From Lacrimispora sp. BS-2 (lineage in GTDB: Bacteria > Bacillota > Clostridia > Lachnospirales > Lachnospiraceae), in assembly GCF_040207125.1 (NCBI RefSeq), contig NZ_CP157940.1, positions 4,278,001 through 4,342,000 of the forward strand: a stretch of DNA of 64,000 bases. Reading direction: 5' to 3'. The position numbers were made by a program, and so were the translations under genes. Shown here piece by piece: positions 18,680 to 28,162 of the stretch; position 1 is the stretch's first letter, and every line of letters starts with the position of its first letter. Under the pieces are notes generated by a model. It was given only the letters and a program-made list of their open reading frames with translations, did not search any database and was not told the origin of the DNA.

Positions 18680-19840
18680 TTAAAAGAGAATGGAACGTGC
18701 CAGCCTGGTGAGCACCTCCTCACATCTGAGGATATCCTCACAGGGAACAAATTCATCCGGCTTATGGGCCAGTTCCAGATCACCGGGACCGTAGGACATG
18801 CAGTTAGGATTGTGAAGCTTACCGGCGATGACGGCGGTGTCAGTATAACCTGGGAAAAAGGAAACAGGCACCGGCTCCCCTGTAGTTTCCTCAGCAGCAG
18901 TCTTAAGAGCTTTTAATAAAGGAGAGCTTTCGTCCTTTTCAATATAGGGCCTGTCACCTGTAATCTCATAGGAAGCGGTGATTCCGGGGACAGCGGCGAC
19001 TGCTTTTCTGATGGCCTGTTCCACTATGGAGACGGCAGCAGCCGTGTCCGTAGGAGGGACCAGACGCATGTCGACCCAGACCTTGCAGCGGTCAGGAACC
19101 ACATAGGGGCGGTATCCTCCCTCAATCTGGCCGAATGTGACGGTAGATACGCCCAAATCCTCATGGGAAGGGCATTCTCCTATCCTGCGGCGTATAGAAG
19201 AAATGATCTCAGCCATGGCGGCAATGGCGTCGGCTCCTTTCCAGGGAGTGCTTGCATGAGCGGTCACTCCGGTAACAGTGATTTCAAACCAGGTGCGCCC
19301 CTTGTGAGCGACCTGTATCTGCCGGTTGGTAGGCTCTGTATCCAGAACAAAACTTTTTTCCGTTACCCAGCCTTCCTTTATCACATCCTCAACTCCCCGC
19401 ATAAAGTCTTCTTCATCAACAGTACCGATGAAAACAAAGGAATGCCTGGGAATTTTTCCGGAGGCTGCTTCCTTAGCCATGGCGGAAAAGGCGGAGAGGG
19501 CACAGGCCAGTCCGGATTTCATGTCGCAGGCTCCCCTGCCGTAGATCCTTCCGTTTATGACCTCTGCTCCAAAGGGGGCTTTTGTCCAGCCATCTCCAAT
19601 GGTCACAGTATCCATGTGGCAGATATAAACAAGGGCCGGGTCGTCGATTTCTCCATTAATTTTTGCCATGATATTATAACGGCCCGGAAGGACCTCTTTT
19701 TTGATGACGGAAACAGACAGGGAAGAAAGCCAGTCAAAAATATATTTCCCAATATTTTTTTCGTATGCACCGGGATCCGTACTGTCAATGCGGATCAGGT
19801 TCTGTGTCAGCAAAGTGGCATCGGATCGATGATTTTCCAT
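18680..19840 (-). CDS. M20 family metallopeptidase (ArgE/DapE-like deacylase)
   Basis: Cytoplasmic two-zinc amidohydrolase of the M20 family (ArgE, DapE, carboxypeptidase G2 relatives), which removes acyl groups from amino acids or cleaves small peptides. 386 residues. Zinc ligands are visible as YICHMDTV, GRGACDMKSG and the catalytic GTVDEEDF Glu pair; the dimerisation domain includes HASTPWKGADAI, and a final His near the C-terminus lies in ELAHKPDEFVP. AAGGAG precedes the ATG at 19840. It stands alone with its own promoter, divergent from the subtilase gene, so the substrate cannot be guessed from an operon. Confidence 0.9.
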   Translation of the reverse strand: MENHRSDATLLTQNLIRIDSTDPGAYEKNIGKYIFDWLSSLSVSVIKKEVLPGRYNIMAKINGEIDDPALVYICHMDTVTIGDGWTKAPFGAEVINGRIYGRGACDMKSGLACALSAFSAMAKEAASGKIPRHSFVFIGTVDEEDFMRGVEDVIKEGWVTEKSFVLDTEPTNRQIQVAHKGRTWFEITVTGVTAHASTPWKGADAIAAMAEIISSIRRRIGECPSHEDLGVSTVTFGQIEGGYRPYVVPDRCKVWVDMRLVPPTDTAAAVSIVEQAIRKAVAAVPGITASYEITGDRPYIEKDESSPLLKALKTAAEETTGEPVPVSFFPGYTDTAVIAGKLHNPNCMSYGPGDLELAHKPDEFVPCEDILRCEEVLTRLARSILF

Positions 19841-19873
19841 GATAATAATCTCCTTATTTGTTATTTTATCTCC

Positions 19874-19902
19874 ATTATAGAAAGGGACTGGCAGAAAGTA
19901 AA
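19874..19902 (-). promoter_or_regulatory. Promoter of the M20 peptidase gene
   Basis: On the minus strand TTTACT (19902-19897), 17-bp spacer, perfect TATAAT (19879-19874). Confidence 0.6.
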
Positions 19903-20000
19903 TGGTATTTGGTTAAAATCTTCCATGGTATTTCTGAGGAAAAGAAACCACCAGGGCCAAACCGGAATATCCTAATAAAAAAGGAATCAGGTAATGGACT

Positions 20001-20891
20001 GTGAATCAAGTAAGAGAAGCAATACACTGTGAAGCTGCCCAGCATATGGGTTTTACAGGACGTGGAATTGGAGTTGCAGTTCTCGATACGGGGATTTATC
20101 TTCATGAGGACTTTGAACATAGAATGGCGGCGTTTGTAGATATTGTACACCGCAGAAGGGACACCTATGACGATAACGGTCATGGAACCCATATTTCAGG
20201 AATCATCGCAGGGAGCGGCGGCGCTTCTAACGGAATGTATATGGGCGTTGCACCGGAGTGCCATATCATCATGCTTAAGGTATTGGATAAAAAAGGGAAC
20301 GGTTATGCTTCCGATGTGCTTGCCGGACTTAAATGGATTCGTGACAACAAAGAAAGGTATGGGATCAGGATTGTAAATATTTCCGTTGGTTCCTTTTCGA
20401 AAAAAGGAATGACAGAGAATTCTGTTCTTGTGCGGGGGGTAAATGCGGCATGGGATGACGGGCTGGTGGTCTGTGTGGCTGCAGGAAACATGGGACCGGG
20501 CATGAACACGATCACAACTCCGGGGATCAGCCGGAAAGTGATCACGGTAGGGTGCTCAGACGATTATAAAGAGGTCAATGTAATGGGAAACCGGATGATT
20601 GACTATTCCGGCAGAGGTCCCACCGGTGCCTGTATCTGCAAGCCGGAAATCATCGCACCGGGGGCGGGGATCATTAGCTGTGCCAATGAAGGGGGGCAAT
20701 ACCTTGCCAAAAGCGGGACCTCCATGTCAACGCCTCTGGTCTCCGGGGCGATTGCACTTCTTCTTCAGAAATATCCCTATATGAGCAACCGGGATGTGAA
20801 GCTGATGTTAAGGGAGCGGGCAGTGGACCTTGGGCTTCCCATGAATCAGCAGGGCTGGGGTATGCTTGATGTGGAGAGGCTTTTGATGTAA
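20001..20891 (+). CDS. S8 family serine peptidase (subtilase), no signal peptide
   Basis: Subtilisin-type protease. 296 residues with the full triad: Asp29 in VAVLDTG, His61 in GHGTHISG and Ser241 in SGTSMSTP. There is no signal peptide and no propeptide, so it resembles intracellular clostridial subtilases rather than secreted enzymes. GTG start at 20001; an AAGGAATCAGG stretch upstream is a tolerable ribosome site. Divergent from the M20 peptidase gene across 160 bp. Substrates are unknown. The 190 bp after the gene hold no other feature I can name. Confidence 0.92.
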   Translation: MNQVREAIHCEAAQHMGFTGRGIGVAVLDTGIYLHEDFEHRMAAFVDIVHRRRDTYDDNGHGTHISGIIAGSGGASNGMYMGVAPECHIIMLKVLDKKGNGYASDVLAGLKWIRDNKERYGIRIVNISVGSFSKKGMTENSVLVRGVNAAWDDGLVVCVAAGNMGPGMNTITTPGISRKVITVGCSDDYKEVNVMGNRMIDYSGRGPTGACICKPEIIAPGAGIISCANEGGQYLAKSGTSMSTPLVSGAIALLLQKYPYMSNRDVKLMLRERAVDLGLPMNQQGWGMLDVERLLM

Positions 20892-21084
20892 CAAGGAAAT
20901 GTATGAGTATTATCAGGGCTTCTGCGGGAGAATATGCACCCGTGGAAGCCTTGATATTTTCTTGATAAGTCAGCAAAAAGGGGCTTTAGTAAAACAAATC
21001 TAAAAGTCGGATAAATCAGGAACTTGGTGCTTATTATACTGCTGGGAACTGAAAGAATAAGGGGTGTTTTCTGTATAAAAAGAT

Positions 21085-21113
21085 TTGATTAGCAGACAGA
21101 TTCATGATAAAAT
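21085..21113 (+). promoter_or_regulatory. Promoter of the small hydrophobic toxin-like gene
   Basis: TTGATT (21085-21090), 17-bp spacer, TAAAAT (21108-21113). Predicted transcript of about 190 nt running to the terminator at 21309. Confidence 0.65.
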
Positions 21114-21188
21114 AACTTTGTGTAACAGGAAAGAAAGATAAGGATGCAAAGTTGTGAGCCCTCTGTTATACAAAGGAGGGTGATGCCT

Positions 21189-21272
21189 ATGAGCATGATG
21201 GAAATACTGACATTATTGCTTGTGATATTTACGGCGTTGTCATACATAAACAATAAATACAACAAAAAATAG
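21189..21272 (+). CDS. putative type I toxin (holin-like membrane peptide, 27 residues)
   Basis: Tiny hydrophobic peptide: short start MSMMEI, one membrane helix (LTLLLVIFTALSYI) and a polar, basic end NNKYNKK. This is the layout of Firmicutes type I toxins and of the putative holin-like toxin family. AAAGGAGGG at 21172-21180 is a near-perfect ribosome site eight bases before the ATG at 21189; an ATG at 21183 is too close to it. It has its own promoter and terminator, and a consensus promoter on the opposite strand just downstream points back into its 3' end, as expected for an antisense RNA antitoxin. Toxicity is inferred. Confidence 0.7.
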   Translation: MSMMEILTLLLVIFTALSYINNKYNKK

Positions 21273-21355
21273 CATCCTCTACGCCCAAAGTTTAGGATGC
21301 TATTTTTTAGAATTCTCTATAGAGGGCATCAGATTTTGTATCTGAGCCTCTTTCT
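21262..21355 (-). ncRNA. predicted antisense RNA antitoxin
   Basis: A transcript from the minus-strand promoter at 21390-21362 would start near 21355 and end at the shared terminator near 21262, about 95 nt. It would be fully complementary to the 3' end and 3' untranslated part of the toxin-like mRNA, and includes an internal hairpin (AGAGG..TCAGA with TCTGA..CCTCT, 21320-21352). This is the RatA/TxpA-like 3'-overlap arrangement. No expression evidence. Confidence 0.55.
21271..21309. terminator. Bidirectional terminator shared by toxin-like mRNA and antisense RNA
   Basis: AGCATCCT (21271-21278) pairs with AGGATGCT (21294-21301). It is followed by ATTTTTT on the plus strand and, read on the minus strand, also by ATTTTTTG, so it can end transcripts from both sides. 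Confidence 0.8.
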
Positions 21356-21361
21356 AACTTG

Positions 21362-21390
21362 ATTATACACAGGGCACTTGAAAATTTCAA
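21362..21390 (-). promoter_or_regulatory. Consensus promoter of the antisense RNA
   Basis: On the minus strand TTGAAA (21390-21385), 17-bp spacer, perfect TATAAT (21367-21362). Confidence 0.7.
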
Positions 21391-21399
21391 GTGCCTTTT
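21373..21399 (+). terminator. Second plus-strand terminator after the toxin-like locus
   Basis: GGCACTTGAAA pairs with TTTCAAGTGCC (11 bp) and is followed by TTTTAATG. The same bases hold the -35 region of the antisense promoter. From 21400 to 21666 I see no gene, only low-information sequence. Confidence 0.65.
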
Positions 21400-21666
21400 A
21401 ATGTTTTTCTCCTTATTCGTCTTAAACTTGATAGAGCACAGGCCCATCAGAAGAAGAATGTTCCATGGCATGATATGTCCCCTTTAAAATAGCTTGCAGC
21501 CATCTTTCATATATGCTATAGTAATTTTGAAGTCAGGAGGTGCTCCGCCTTCCTTTCCATTCAGTTTCAGGCGTTTCGCCACCATTTCCCTAAAGATCAG
21601 GAATCAATTTCAGCCGCACAGGCCAGGAGTGTGATGCGTATTGAGCTTAGAAGTATAAAATTCTGG

Positions 21667-21695
21667 TTGACATTTACCCGGAAGTATACTATGAT
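21667..21695 (+). promoter_or_regulatory. Promoter of recA
   Basis: Perfect TTGACA (21667-21672), 17-bp spacer, TATGAT (21690-21695). Confidence 0.8.
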
Positions 21696-21709
21696 TATAA
21701 ATAGAAAAA

Positions 21710-21721
21710 GAACGTTTGTTC
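21710..21721. promoter_or_regulatory. LexA (SOS) box of recA
   Basis: GAACGTTTGTTC, an exact match to the Gram-positive LexA consensus GAAC-N4-GTTC. It lies between the -10 box and the start codon, where bound LexA would block transcription. Confidence 0.85.
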
Positions 21722-21736
21722 GCATCGGAGGATAAT

Positions 21737-22831
21737 ATGAATAAAGATGATAAGCTAAAGGCGCTTGATGCCGCCCTTACTCAGATAGAAAAGGCATATG
21801 GAAAAGGCTCTGTTATGAAGCTGGGCGACTCAGGTACAAATATGAATGTGGAGACAGTACCTACGGGGGCATTAAGCCTTGATATCGCTCTTGGCCTGGG
21901 CGGGATCCCTAAAGGAAGAGTTGTGGAAATCTATGGACCGGAATCCAGTGGTAAGACCACCGTTGCCCTTCATATGATCGCAGAGGTTCAGAAGAGAGGC
22001 GGTATCGCAGGATTTATTGACGCGGAGCACGCACTGGATCCTGTTTATGCCAAGAACATAGGAGTGGATATTGATAATCTTTACATTTCCCAGCCGGATA
22101 ACGGGGAGCAGGCATTGGAGATCACGGAAACCATGGTCCGTTCCGGAGCCGTTGACATTGTGATCGTGGACTCGGTTGCAGCCCTGGTACCAAAGGCAGA
22201 GATCGAAGGAGATATGGGTGATTCCCATGTGGGCCTTCAGGCGAGACTGATGTCCCAGGCTCTTAGAAAGCTGACGGCCATCATCAGCAAGTCCAATTGT
22301 ATTGTTCTCTTCATTAACCAGCTTCGTGAGAAGGTGGGAGTGATGTTTGGAAGTCCTGAGACTACCACAGGAGGACGTGCCCTTAAGTTCTACGCGTCTG
22401 TCCGCCTGGATATCCGGAAGATCGAGACATTGAAGCAAGGCGGAGATATGGTAGGAAACCGGGTCCGCGTAAAGGTTGTGAAGAATAAGATCGCGCCGCC
22501 CTTTAAGGAGGCAGAGTTTGACATCATGTTCGGCAAAGGTATTTCCAAGGAAGGAGATATCCTGGATCTGGCTGTAAAAGAGAATATCGTGGAAAAGAGC
22601 GGAGCATGGTTTGCTTATAATAACGTTAAGATCGGCCAGGGGCGTGAGAATGCCAAGACATATTTTCAGGATAATCCAACCGTTTGCCTGGAGGTCGAGA
22701 ACAAGGTCCGCACAAAGTATGGGCTTCATGAAGAAGATAGCATAACGCCGGAGGGTGCTGGTTCAGTTGCCCCAAAGGAAAGCAAGAGGATTAAAGCAGA
22801 AGAAAGCAAGGATCAGGCTTCTAAGGAATAA
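21737..22831 (+). CDS. recA: recombinase RecA
   Basis: DNA-dependent ATPase that forms filaments on single-stranded DNA, catalyses strand exchange and triggers LexA self-cleavage. 364 residues from the ATG at 21737, preceded by GGAGG; the upstream in-frame ATG at 21716 lies over the LexA box. Walker A GPESSGKT is at 67-74; the L2 DNA-binding loop region includes [12 protein letters not shown]; the C-terminus is acidic and Lys/Glu rich ([17 protein letters not shown]), as usual. It is followed by its modulator recX and has promoter plus SOS box upstream. Confidence 0.98.
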   Translation: MNKDDKLKALDAALTQIEKAYGKGSVMKLGDSGTNMNVETVPTGALSLDIALGLGGIPKGRVVEIYGPESSGKTTVALHMIAEVQKRGGIAGFIDAEHALDPVYAKNIGVDIDNLYISQPDNGEQALEITETMVRSGAVDIVIVDSVAALVPKAEIEGDMGDSHVGLQARLMSQALRKLTAIISKSNCIVLFINQLREKVGVMFGSPETTTGGRALKFYASVRLDIRKIETLKQGGDMVGNRVRVKVVKNKIAPPFKEAEFDIMFGKGISKEGDILDLAVKENIVEKSGAWFAYNNVKIGQGRENAKTYFQDNPTVCLEVENKVRTKYGLHEEDSITPEGAGSVAPKESKRIKAEESKDQASKE

Positions 22832-22903
22832 TTCCAGGAAGGATCTTGCGGCGGGTTCATGAGCGCCGAAAAACAGATAAAACAAGTATAATAAGGGGCA
22901 TAT

Positions 22904-23512
22904 ATGACAGTTACAGAGATAGTGCCCGTTGATAAACGCAGGAGTAAAGTCATTCTGGAGGAAGACTTTACTCTTGTCCTTTATCGAGGGGAAATCAGAA
23001 AATTTGGAATTGAGGAAGGAAAGCCGCTTTCAGAGGAAACTTATCAGGTGATCCTTAAAGAGGTTTTGTTTAAAAGGGCCAGAGAGAGGGTCCTTTTCCT
23101 TCTGAAATCCTCAGATAAGACGGAACAGGAACTGAGACGGAAATTAAAGGACGGAGGATATCCAAAAGAGGCTGCCGATTACGCCATAGATTTTTTAAAA
23201 AAGCATAATTTTATCAATGATCAGAACTATGGACGCAGATACGTGGAGTTCAATTCAGGGCGGAAAAGCGAACGGCAGATCAAGTACGAGCTGCAGAGAA
23301 AAGGACTGGACAAAGAGGTGATCCAGGAGATCCTTAGTGAACAGCCGGTCGATGAGGTGGCACAGATACAGAACTATGTGAAAAAGAAGTGCTTAAACCC
23401 GGAAGAAATGGACTTTAAACAGCGAAGCAAAATGATGGCGGCATTGGGAAGAAAAGGTTTTTCCTATGATGCCATAAGCCGTGTTTTAGGCAGCATTTAT
23501 AGTGATGACTGA
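22904..23512 (+). CDS. recX: regulatory protein RecX
   Basis: Modulator that binds RecA filaments and limits their activity. 202 residues, predicted all-helical with repeated three-helix units; typical segments are RARERVLFLLKSSDKTEQELRRKL, seen in parts as LLKSSDKTEQELR, and FINDQNYGRRYVE. A ribosome site AAGGGG precedes the ATG. It lies 72 bp after recA with no terminator between, so it is probably co-expressed under SOS control. Family and gene order agree. Confidence 0.92.
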   Translation: MTVTEIVPVDKRRSKVILEEDFTLVLYRGEIRKFGIEEGKPLSEETYQVILKEVLFKRARERVLFLLKSSDKTEQELRRKLKDGGYPKEAADYAIDFLKKHNFINDQNYGRRYVEFNSGRKSERQIKYELQRKGLDKEVIQEILSEQPVDEVAQIQNYVKKKCLNPEEMDFKQRSKMMAALGRKGFSYDAISRVLGSIYSDD

Positions 23513-23559
23513 CAACAAGGAAAATGTGTATAAGTATACCGGAAACAGGGGCGAAATAC

Positions 23560-23588
23560 TTGACATAATGTATAAAACAGTTTAAAAT
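23560..23588 (+). promoter_or_regulatory. Promoter of rny
   Basis: Perfect TTGACA (23560-23565), 17-bp spacer, TAAAAT (23583-23588). Confidence 0.75.
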
Positions 23589-23637
23589 TGTAGTGTTGTA
23601 TTGTTGTACAATGAAAATCAAATAAGGAGGTGCTCCT

Positions 23638-25197
23638 GTGTCAGTATCAGTATTCACGGCTGCAGTGATTGCAATCGTCGCATCAGTAGTAGTTGCTTTT
23701 ATTGCCTGGTCTGCTGCCATCGCATATCGTAAGAATGCTTACGAAAGTAAGATTGGCTCTGCAGAAGAAAAATCCCGGGAAATAATAGATGAAGCATTAA
23801 AGACCGCTGAGACAAAGAAGCGCGAAGCTCTCCTTGAGGCAAAAGAAGAGTCTTTAAAGACTAAGAATGAACTGGAGAAGGAAACCAGGGAAAGAAGAGC
23901 TGAGCTTCAACGTTATGAAAGAAGAGTACTAAACAAGGAAGAAAACCTGGACAAGAAGTCCGAGGCTATGGAAAAACGCGAAGCAGGTCTGGCTGCTCGA
24001 GAGGACGCCCTGAATAAGAGAAATACCGAAGTGGAATCTCTCTATGAAAAAGGCATTCAGGAACTGGAAAAAATTTCCGGACTTACCTCCGAACAGGCAA
24101 AAGAATATCTTTTAAAATCTGTTGAAGATGACGTAAAACATGACACTGCGAAATTAATTAAGGAACTTGACAACAAAGCAAAAGAAGAAGCTGAGAAAAA
24201 GGCAAAAGAATACGTGGTGACAGCCATTCAAAGATGTGCTGCTGACCATGTGGCAGAAACTACGGTTTCTGTTGTGCAGCTTCCCAATGATGAGATGAAA
24301 GGAAGAATCATCGGAAGGGAAGGCCGTAATATTCGTACGTTAGAGACCCTTACGGGCGTGGAACTCATTATTGACGATACCCCTGAGGCAGTTGTTTTAT
24401 CCGGATTTGATCCGGTTCGTAGAGAAGTAGCCAGAATCGCATTGGAACGCCTTATTGTGGATGGACGGATCCATCCTGCAAGAATTGAAGAAATGGTGGA
24501 AAAGGCACAAAAAGAGGTAGAAACCAATATGCGTGAAGAAGGAGAAGCCGCTGCCCTTGAAGTGGGCATTCACGGACTTCATCCAGAACTCATCAGATTG
24601 CTGGGCAAACTGAAATACAGGACAAGCTACGGACAGAATGCCTTAAAGCATTCCATGGAGGTGGCCCAATTGTCAGGGCTGTTGGCCGGAGAGATCGGCC
24701 TTGATATCCGCATGGCCAAGCGTGCCGGTTTACTACATGACATCGGAAAAGCCGTTGACCATGAGATGGAAGGTTCTCATATTCAGCTGGGTGTGGAGTT
24801 ATGTAAGAAATATAAGGAATCTGCAATCGTGCTGAACACTGTGGAATCTCATCATGGCGATGTTGAACCACAGAGCCTTATCGCTTGCATTGTCCAGGCA
24901 GCAGACACTATTTCTGCAGCAAGGCCTGGAGCAAGAAGAGAAACTCTGGAGACATATACAAACAGATTAAAACAGTTAGAAGATATTACCAACTCCTTTA
25001 AGGGAGTGGACAAGTCCTTTGCCATTCAGGCAGGACGCGAAGTTCGGATCATGGTGGTTCCGGAGCAGATTAACGATGACGATATGGTGCTTTTAGCCCG
25101 TGATATTTCCAAGAAGATTGAAGAATCCATGGAATACCCGGGACAGATCAAAGTCAACGTGATCCGGGAGTCCAGAGTTACAGATTACGCAAAGTAA
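23638..25197 (+). CDS. rny: ribonuclease Y
   Basis: Membrane-anchored endoribonuclease that starts mRNA decay in Firmicutes. 519 residues with GTG start; AAGGAGG is eight bases upstream. Order: N-terminal membrane helix (about 5-27), long charged coiled coil (about 35-200), KH RNA-binding domain with [12 protein letters not shown], and an HD phosphohydrolase domain with [15 protein letters not shown], then [10 protein letters not shown]. The C-terminus SRVTDYAK is typical. It has its own promoter after recX and a strong terminator. A degenerate copy of its last codons and terminator stem lies at 36562-36630. Confidence 0.97.
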   Translation: MSVSVFTAAVIAIVASVVVAFIAWSAAIAYRKNAYESKIGSAEEKSREIIDEALKTAETKKREALLEAKEESLKTKNELEKETRERRAELQRYERRVLNKEENLDKKSEAMEKREAGLAAREDALNKRNTEVESLYEKGIQELEKISGLTSEQAKEYLLKSVEDDVKHDTAKLIKELDNKAKEEAEKKAKEYVVTAIQRCAADHVAETTVSVVQLPNDEMKGRIIGREGRNIRTLETLTGVELIIDDTPEAVVLSGFDPVRREVARIALERLIVDGRIHPARIEEMVEKAQKEVETNMREEGEAAALEVGIHGLHPELIRLLGKLKYRTSYGQNALKHSMEVAQLSGLLAGEIGLDIRMAKRAGLLHDIGKAVDHEMEGSHIQLGVELCKKYKESAIVLNTVESHHGDVEPQSLIACIVQAADTISAARPGARRETLETYTNRLKQLEDITNSFKGVDKSFAIQAGREVRIMVVPEQINDDDMVLLARDISKKIEESMEYPGQIKVNVIRESRVTDYAK

Positions 25198-25216
25198 TTA
25201 TTCAGAGTGAAAAAAT

Positions 25217-25270
25217 AAATGCCCTAAAACCGTAAAAAGCTAGTATTTGTACGGGATTGGGGCATTTTTT
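25217..25270 (+). terminator. Terminator of rny
   Basis: AAATGCCC pairs with GGGCATTT, extended inward by CCGTA with TACGG, followed by a T run. The 190 bp after it hold nothing else clear. Confidence 0.85.
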
Positions 25271-25468
25271 AATTTCTTCTCCTATATCAAACCATGTGAA
25301 ATAATGGTATCAATTGTCGAGCAATCATAAGATCCTGTATTCCGCATTGTGATAGATTTTGTGGGAGATTTCAAGAGAGCGTTTCTGATTTTCCTTCTCT
25401 TTTCTTGACAGGGTAGCTTTCCTTAGTTTAAGCTAGAGTTATAAAAAAAATATAAAGTTGGGGAACAT

Positions 25469-26287
25469 ATGAAAAAAGTAAATTACCATACACACACAGA
25501 CTATTGCAGACATGCCGATGGCAGGGCGGAGGAGTATGCCGCCGCTGCATGGGCGGAGGGGCTTTCCGTTCTTGGTTTTTCGGATCATATGCCATTTCCC
25601 GGAAATCCCTTCGGCTACCGGATGAAATATGAGGAAATAGAGGATTATTACAGCGACATCCGCCGGATAAAAGCGGCCTATGGAGCCTCACCTTCCAACA
25701 GGATCCCTGCCGGAGAGAGGAGGAGGGAAATGGAAGTATTCTGTGGTTTCGAGGGCGAGTATATCCGGGGCAAAGAACCTTACTATGAGTCCCTTCTTGC
25801 AGGAGATGACTGTGATTATCTTATATTGGGACAGCACATGTTTATGGACCAAAACGGTCAGCTTCGTAATTCCGGAGAGATGCACGGGACAAAAGATTAC
25901 ATCAATTATTTTGATAGCCTGATCGAAGGGATGAAAACCGGATATTTCCGGTTGATTGCCCATCCGGATTTTGTGTTTATCAACCCCTTTGCCTGGGATA
26001 TTGAGTGTGAGAGGGCATGTGATAGGTTTTTTGAAGCGGCCGGACTGGGGAATTATATCCTTGAATACAACGCCAACGGCTACCGCCGCGGCATTCATTC
26101 CTTTGAGGATGGGCCAAGACTTCAGTATCCACATGAAAAATTTTGGAAAAAAGCTGCTGAGCTAAATTTGCGTGTAGTGGTTGGCTCTGACTGTCATGAA
26201 CCTTCGCAAATGTATGACAGCTATGTGAAAAAGGCATATGAAGACGCGGCAGCTCTTTCTTTAAATATAATTACGGAGCTTTTTTAA
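25469..26287 (+). CDS. PHP-domain histidinol-phosphatase (HisJ/HisK type)
   Basis: Metal-dependent phosphatase of the PHP superfamily, probably removing phosphate from histidinol phosphate in histidine synthesis. 272 residues. Metal ligands are visible in YHTHTDYCRHADG at the N-terminus, SDHMPFPG, FEGEYI, the HPDF segment and the late GSDCHEPS. The ATG has only a modest ribosome site (GGGGA). No other histidine genes are nearby and it precedes a two-component system by 84 bp, so a different phosphoester substrate is possible. Confidence 0.87.
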   Translation: MKKVNYHTHTDYCRHADGRAEEYAAAAWAEGLSVLGFSDHMPFPGNPFGYRMKYEEIEDYYSDIRRIKAAYGASPSNRIPAGERRREMEVFCGFEGEYIRGKEPYYESLLAGDDCDYLILGQHMFMDQNGQLRNSGEMHGTKDYINYFDSLIEGMKTGYFRLIAHPDFVFINPFAWDIECERACDRFFEAAGLGNYILEYNANGYRRGIHSFEDGPRLQYPHEKFWKKAAELNLRVVVGSDCHEPSQMYDSYVKKAYEDAAALSLNIITELF

Positions 26288-26371
26288 AGAGTAAACGAAG
26301 AGTATATCAACAGGTCAGATAAAAGGTCAGGCAAAAGATTTGACGAAAGATACCGGAATAGAGGGAATCCT

Positions 26372-28162
26372 ATGCGTAGAATCATCGGTTTCTGGAAAGG
26401 CCAGAACTTAAAGAAGAAATTTCTTCTGATTACAATACCCAGCGCCGTTTTTTCCAGTGTAGTCATTATGGCGGCCGCACTGCTGATTTTTCAGGCATAT
26501 GAAAAGAGCGTGTACAATATGACGATTCAGAATTTGAATCTGATCATACGCCACATCGAAACAGAACTGCGGGAGGTGGATAAGGTCAGTATGAACATCA
26601 TCACCGATCCTGCGGTTCAGCGGGCGCTGAAGCCAGATAAGCCCAACGTGCGGAAGCGGGAGGTCTCCTTGGACTACCTCCGTCTGGCCCAAGGCATGTA
26701 CCAGGTGATGAGGGACCAGATGCAGAGAAACAGTACCATTATATCAGTTTCGATTTTTGTAGATGAGGAATGGTACTATGAGGGGAATACGAGACGTTCT
26801 CTGAATGCTTCCTTGCTTACTGATATAAAGGAAGGGATTCCAAAGGACAGCAGCAAGATATTCTGGTATGCAGAAAGCTACCCCACTGACCATTTGTACG
26901 GCGTGCGCAGCGTGAAAGATTTATACTATCATACCTTTGATGATGAGGCGATTCTGGTGGTGGAATACGATTTAAAAGGCAGCATCACAAGCCTTCTTAA
27001 AAATAATGCCAATGTTCGGTATTCGCCCGGTATGGCTGTCTTAAGCGGGGACAATTATCTGTATTCGGATTTTGAAGCAATTCCGAAAGAACAGCTTTCC
27101 CTGGCAGATGGCTCAGGCTATGATGCTGTTTCTATAAACGGGCACAAATACTTTATGGCCTGCCTTGATACTTCGGACTATGGCTGGCGATATGCTTTTT
27201 TTATTCTGTATGATAACTTATTTGGTGCGATGCGCCTTCTGAAATGCTTTTTCCTCGTTATGGCCATGGTTATGATTCTGATTTCTGTTCTCTACTGTGA
27301 GAAGCTGACGGCCCTCATCATGAATCGTTTTACCTATCTTATGAGACGTATGAGAACCGTAGAAGAAGGAAATTTCCAGACAGAAGCCAAGAATGCAATC
27401 CGCCAGGGGGATGAGCTGGAGGTAGTCTGCGAGCGCTTTGAAAAGATGGTGGGGCACGTGGATCAGTTAATTCAGGATAATTACGTCAAACAAATGCTGA
27501 TCCATGAAAATCAGCTCAAGGTGCTTCAAAATCAGATTAACCCGCATTTTTTGTTTAATACACTTCAGACCATAAGCTGGAAGGCCAGGGAAAGCCGGCA
27601 GGAAACTATCTCCTATATTGCGGAAGCACTGGGGAAGCTGCTTCGCTATACCTTGAAGGAGGAAAATGATCCGGCTATTCTGGAAGAAGAGGTGGACGTC
27701 CTTATGAATTATGTGACCATCCAGAAAACACGCTATGCAGAGCGGCTGGTGATTGACGTCGATATTCCGGAGTCCGCGAAAAAACAAAAGGTGCCAAAGC
27801 TGGTTTTACAAAGTCTCGTGGAAAATGCAATTAAACATGGCTTGGAGGCCATGCTGGAACCGTGTCATATCCATATATGCGTACTGGATGAAGCTTCTGT
27901 TCTGCGGATTCTTGTCAGTGATAACGGACCAGGGATAGATCCGAACGTGCTGGAAGAAGAGCCGGTTGCCGGCGCTTGTGCTGATGACGGCCGTCCGGTC
28001 GGCTGCGGCATCGGCTTAAAAAATATCAGGCTGCGTTTGAAACTGCTTTTTGGGGAGGAGTCCGAGCTGTTGCTTTATAATACCGGAAATGGAACTTCTG
28101 TGGAAGTCTGTATTGTGAAAGAGAGGAGCTGTTTACCTGATGAAACAAATCCTTCTGGTTGA
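26372..28162 (+). CDS. sensor histidine kinase, YesM/LytS-type
   Basis: Membrane sensor kinase of the YesM family that usually controls an adjacent sugar ABC transporter. 596 residues: helix 1 (about 20-42), an extracytoplasmic sensor region of roughly 240 residues, helix 2 (about 288-312), a HAMP linker, the His_kinase phosphoacceptor segment with His392 in QINPHFLFNTLQ, and a C-terminal HATPase domain with ENAIKHG and SDNGPGI then GIGLKNIRLRL. The AGAGGG ribosome site fits the ATG. The 3' end overlaps the response regulator start by 23 bp, so the pair is translationally coupled. Confidence 0.94.
   Translation: MRRIIGFWKGQNLKKKFLLITIPSAVFSSVVIMAAALLIFQAYEKSVYNMTIQNLNLIIRHIETELREVDKVSMNIITDPAVQRALKPDKPNVRKREVSLDYLRLAQGMYQVMRDQMQRNSTIISVSIFVDEEWYYEGNTRRSLNASLLTDIKEGIPKDSSKIFWYAESYPTDHLYGVRSVKDLYYHTFDDEAILVVEYDLKGSITSLLKNNANVRYSPGMAVLSGDNYLYSDFEAIPKEQLSLADGSGYDAVSINGHKYFMACLDTSDYGWRYAFFILYDNLFGAMRLLKCFFLVMAMVMILISVLYCEKLTALIMNRFTYLMRRMRTVEEGNFQTEAKNAIRQGDELEVVCERFEKMVGHVDQLIQDNYVKQMLIHENQLKVLQNQINPHFLFNTLQTISWKARESRQETISYIAEALGKLLRYTLKEENDPAILEEEVDVLMNYVTIQKTRYAERLVIDVDIPESAKKQKVPKLVLQSLVENAIKHGLEAMLEPCHIHICVLDEASVLRILVSDNGPGIDPNVLEEEPVAGACADDGRPVGCGIGLKNIRLRLKLLFGEESELLLYNTGNGTSVEVCIVKERSCLPDETNPSG

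Noticed and set aside
19163..19975. 270-codon plus-strand open frame opposite the M20 peptidase gene
   Set aside because: The antisense M20 gene has all catalytic motifs; this frame has no recognisable protein features and no ribosome site.
21872..22729. Long open frame on the minus strand opposite recA (285 codons)
   Set aside because: It lies wholly within recA, has no ribosome site and has a composition that mirrors recA codon bias; it is a shadow frame.
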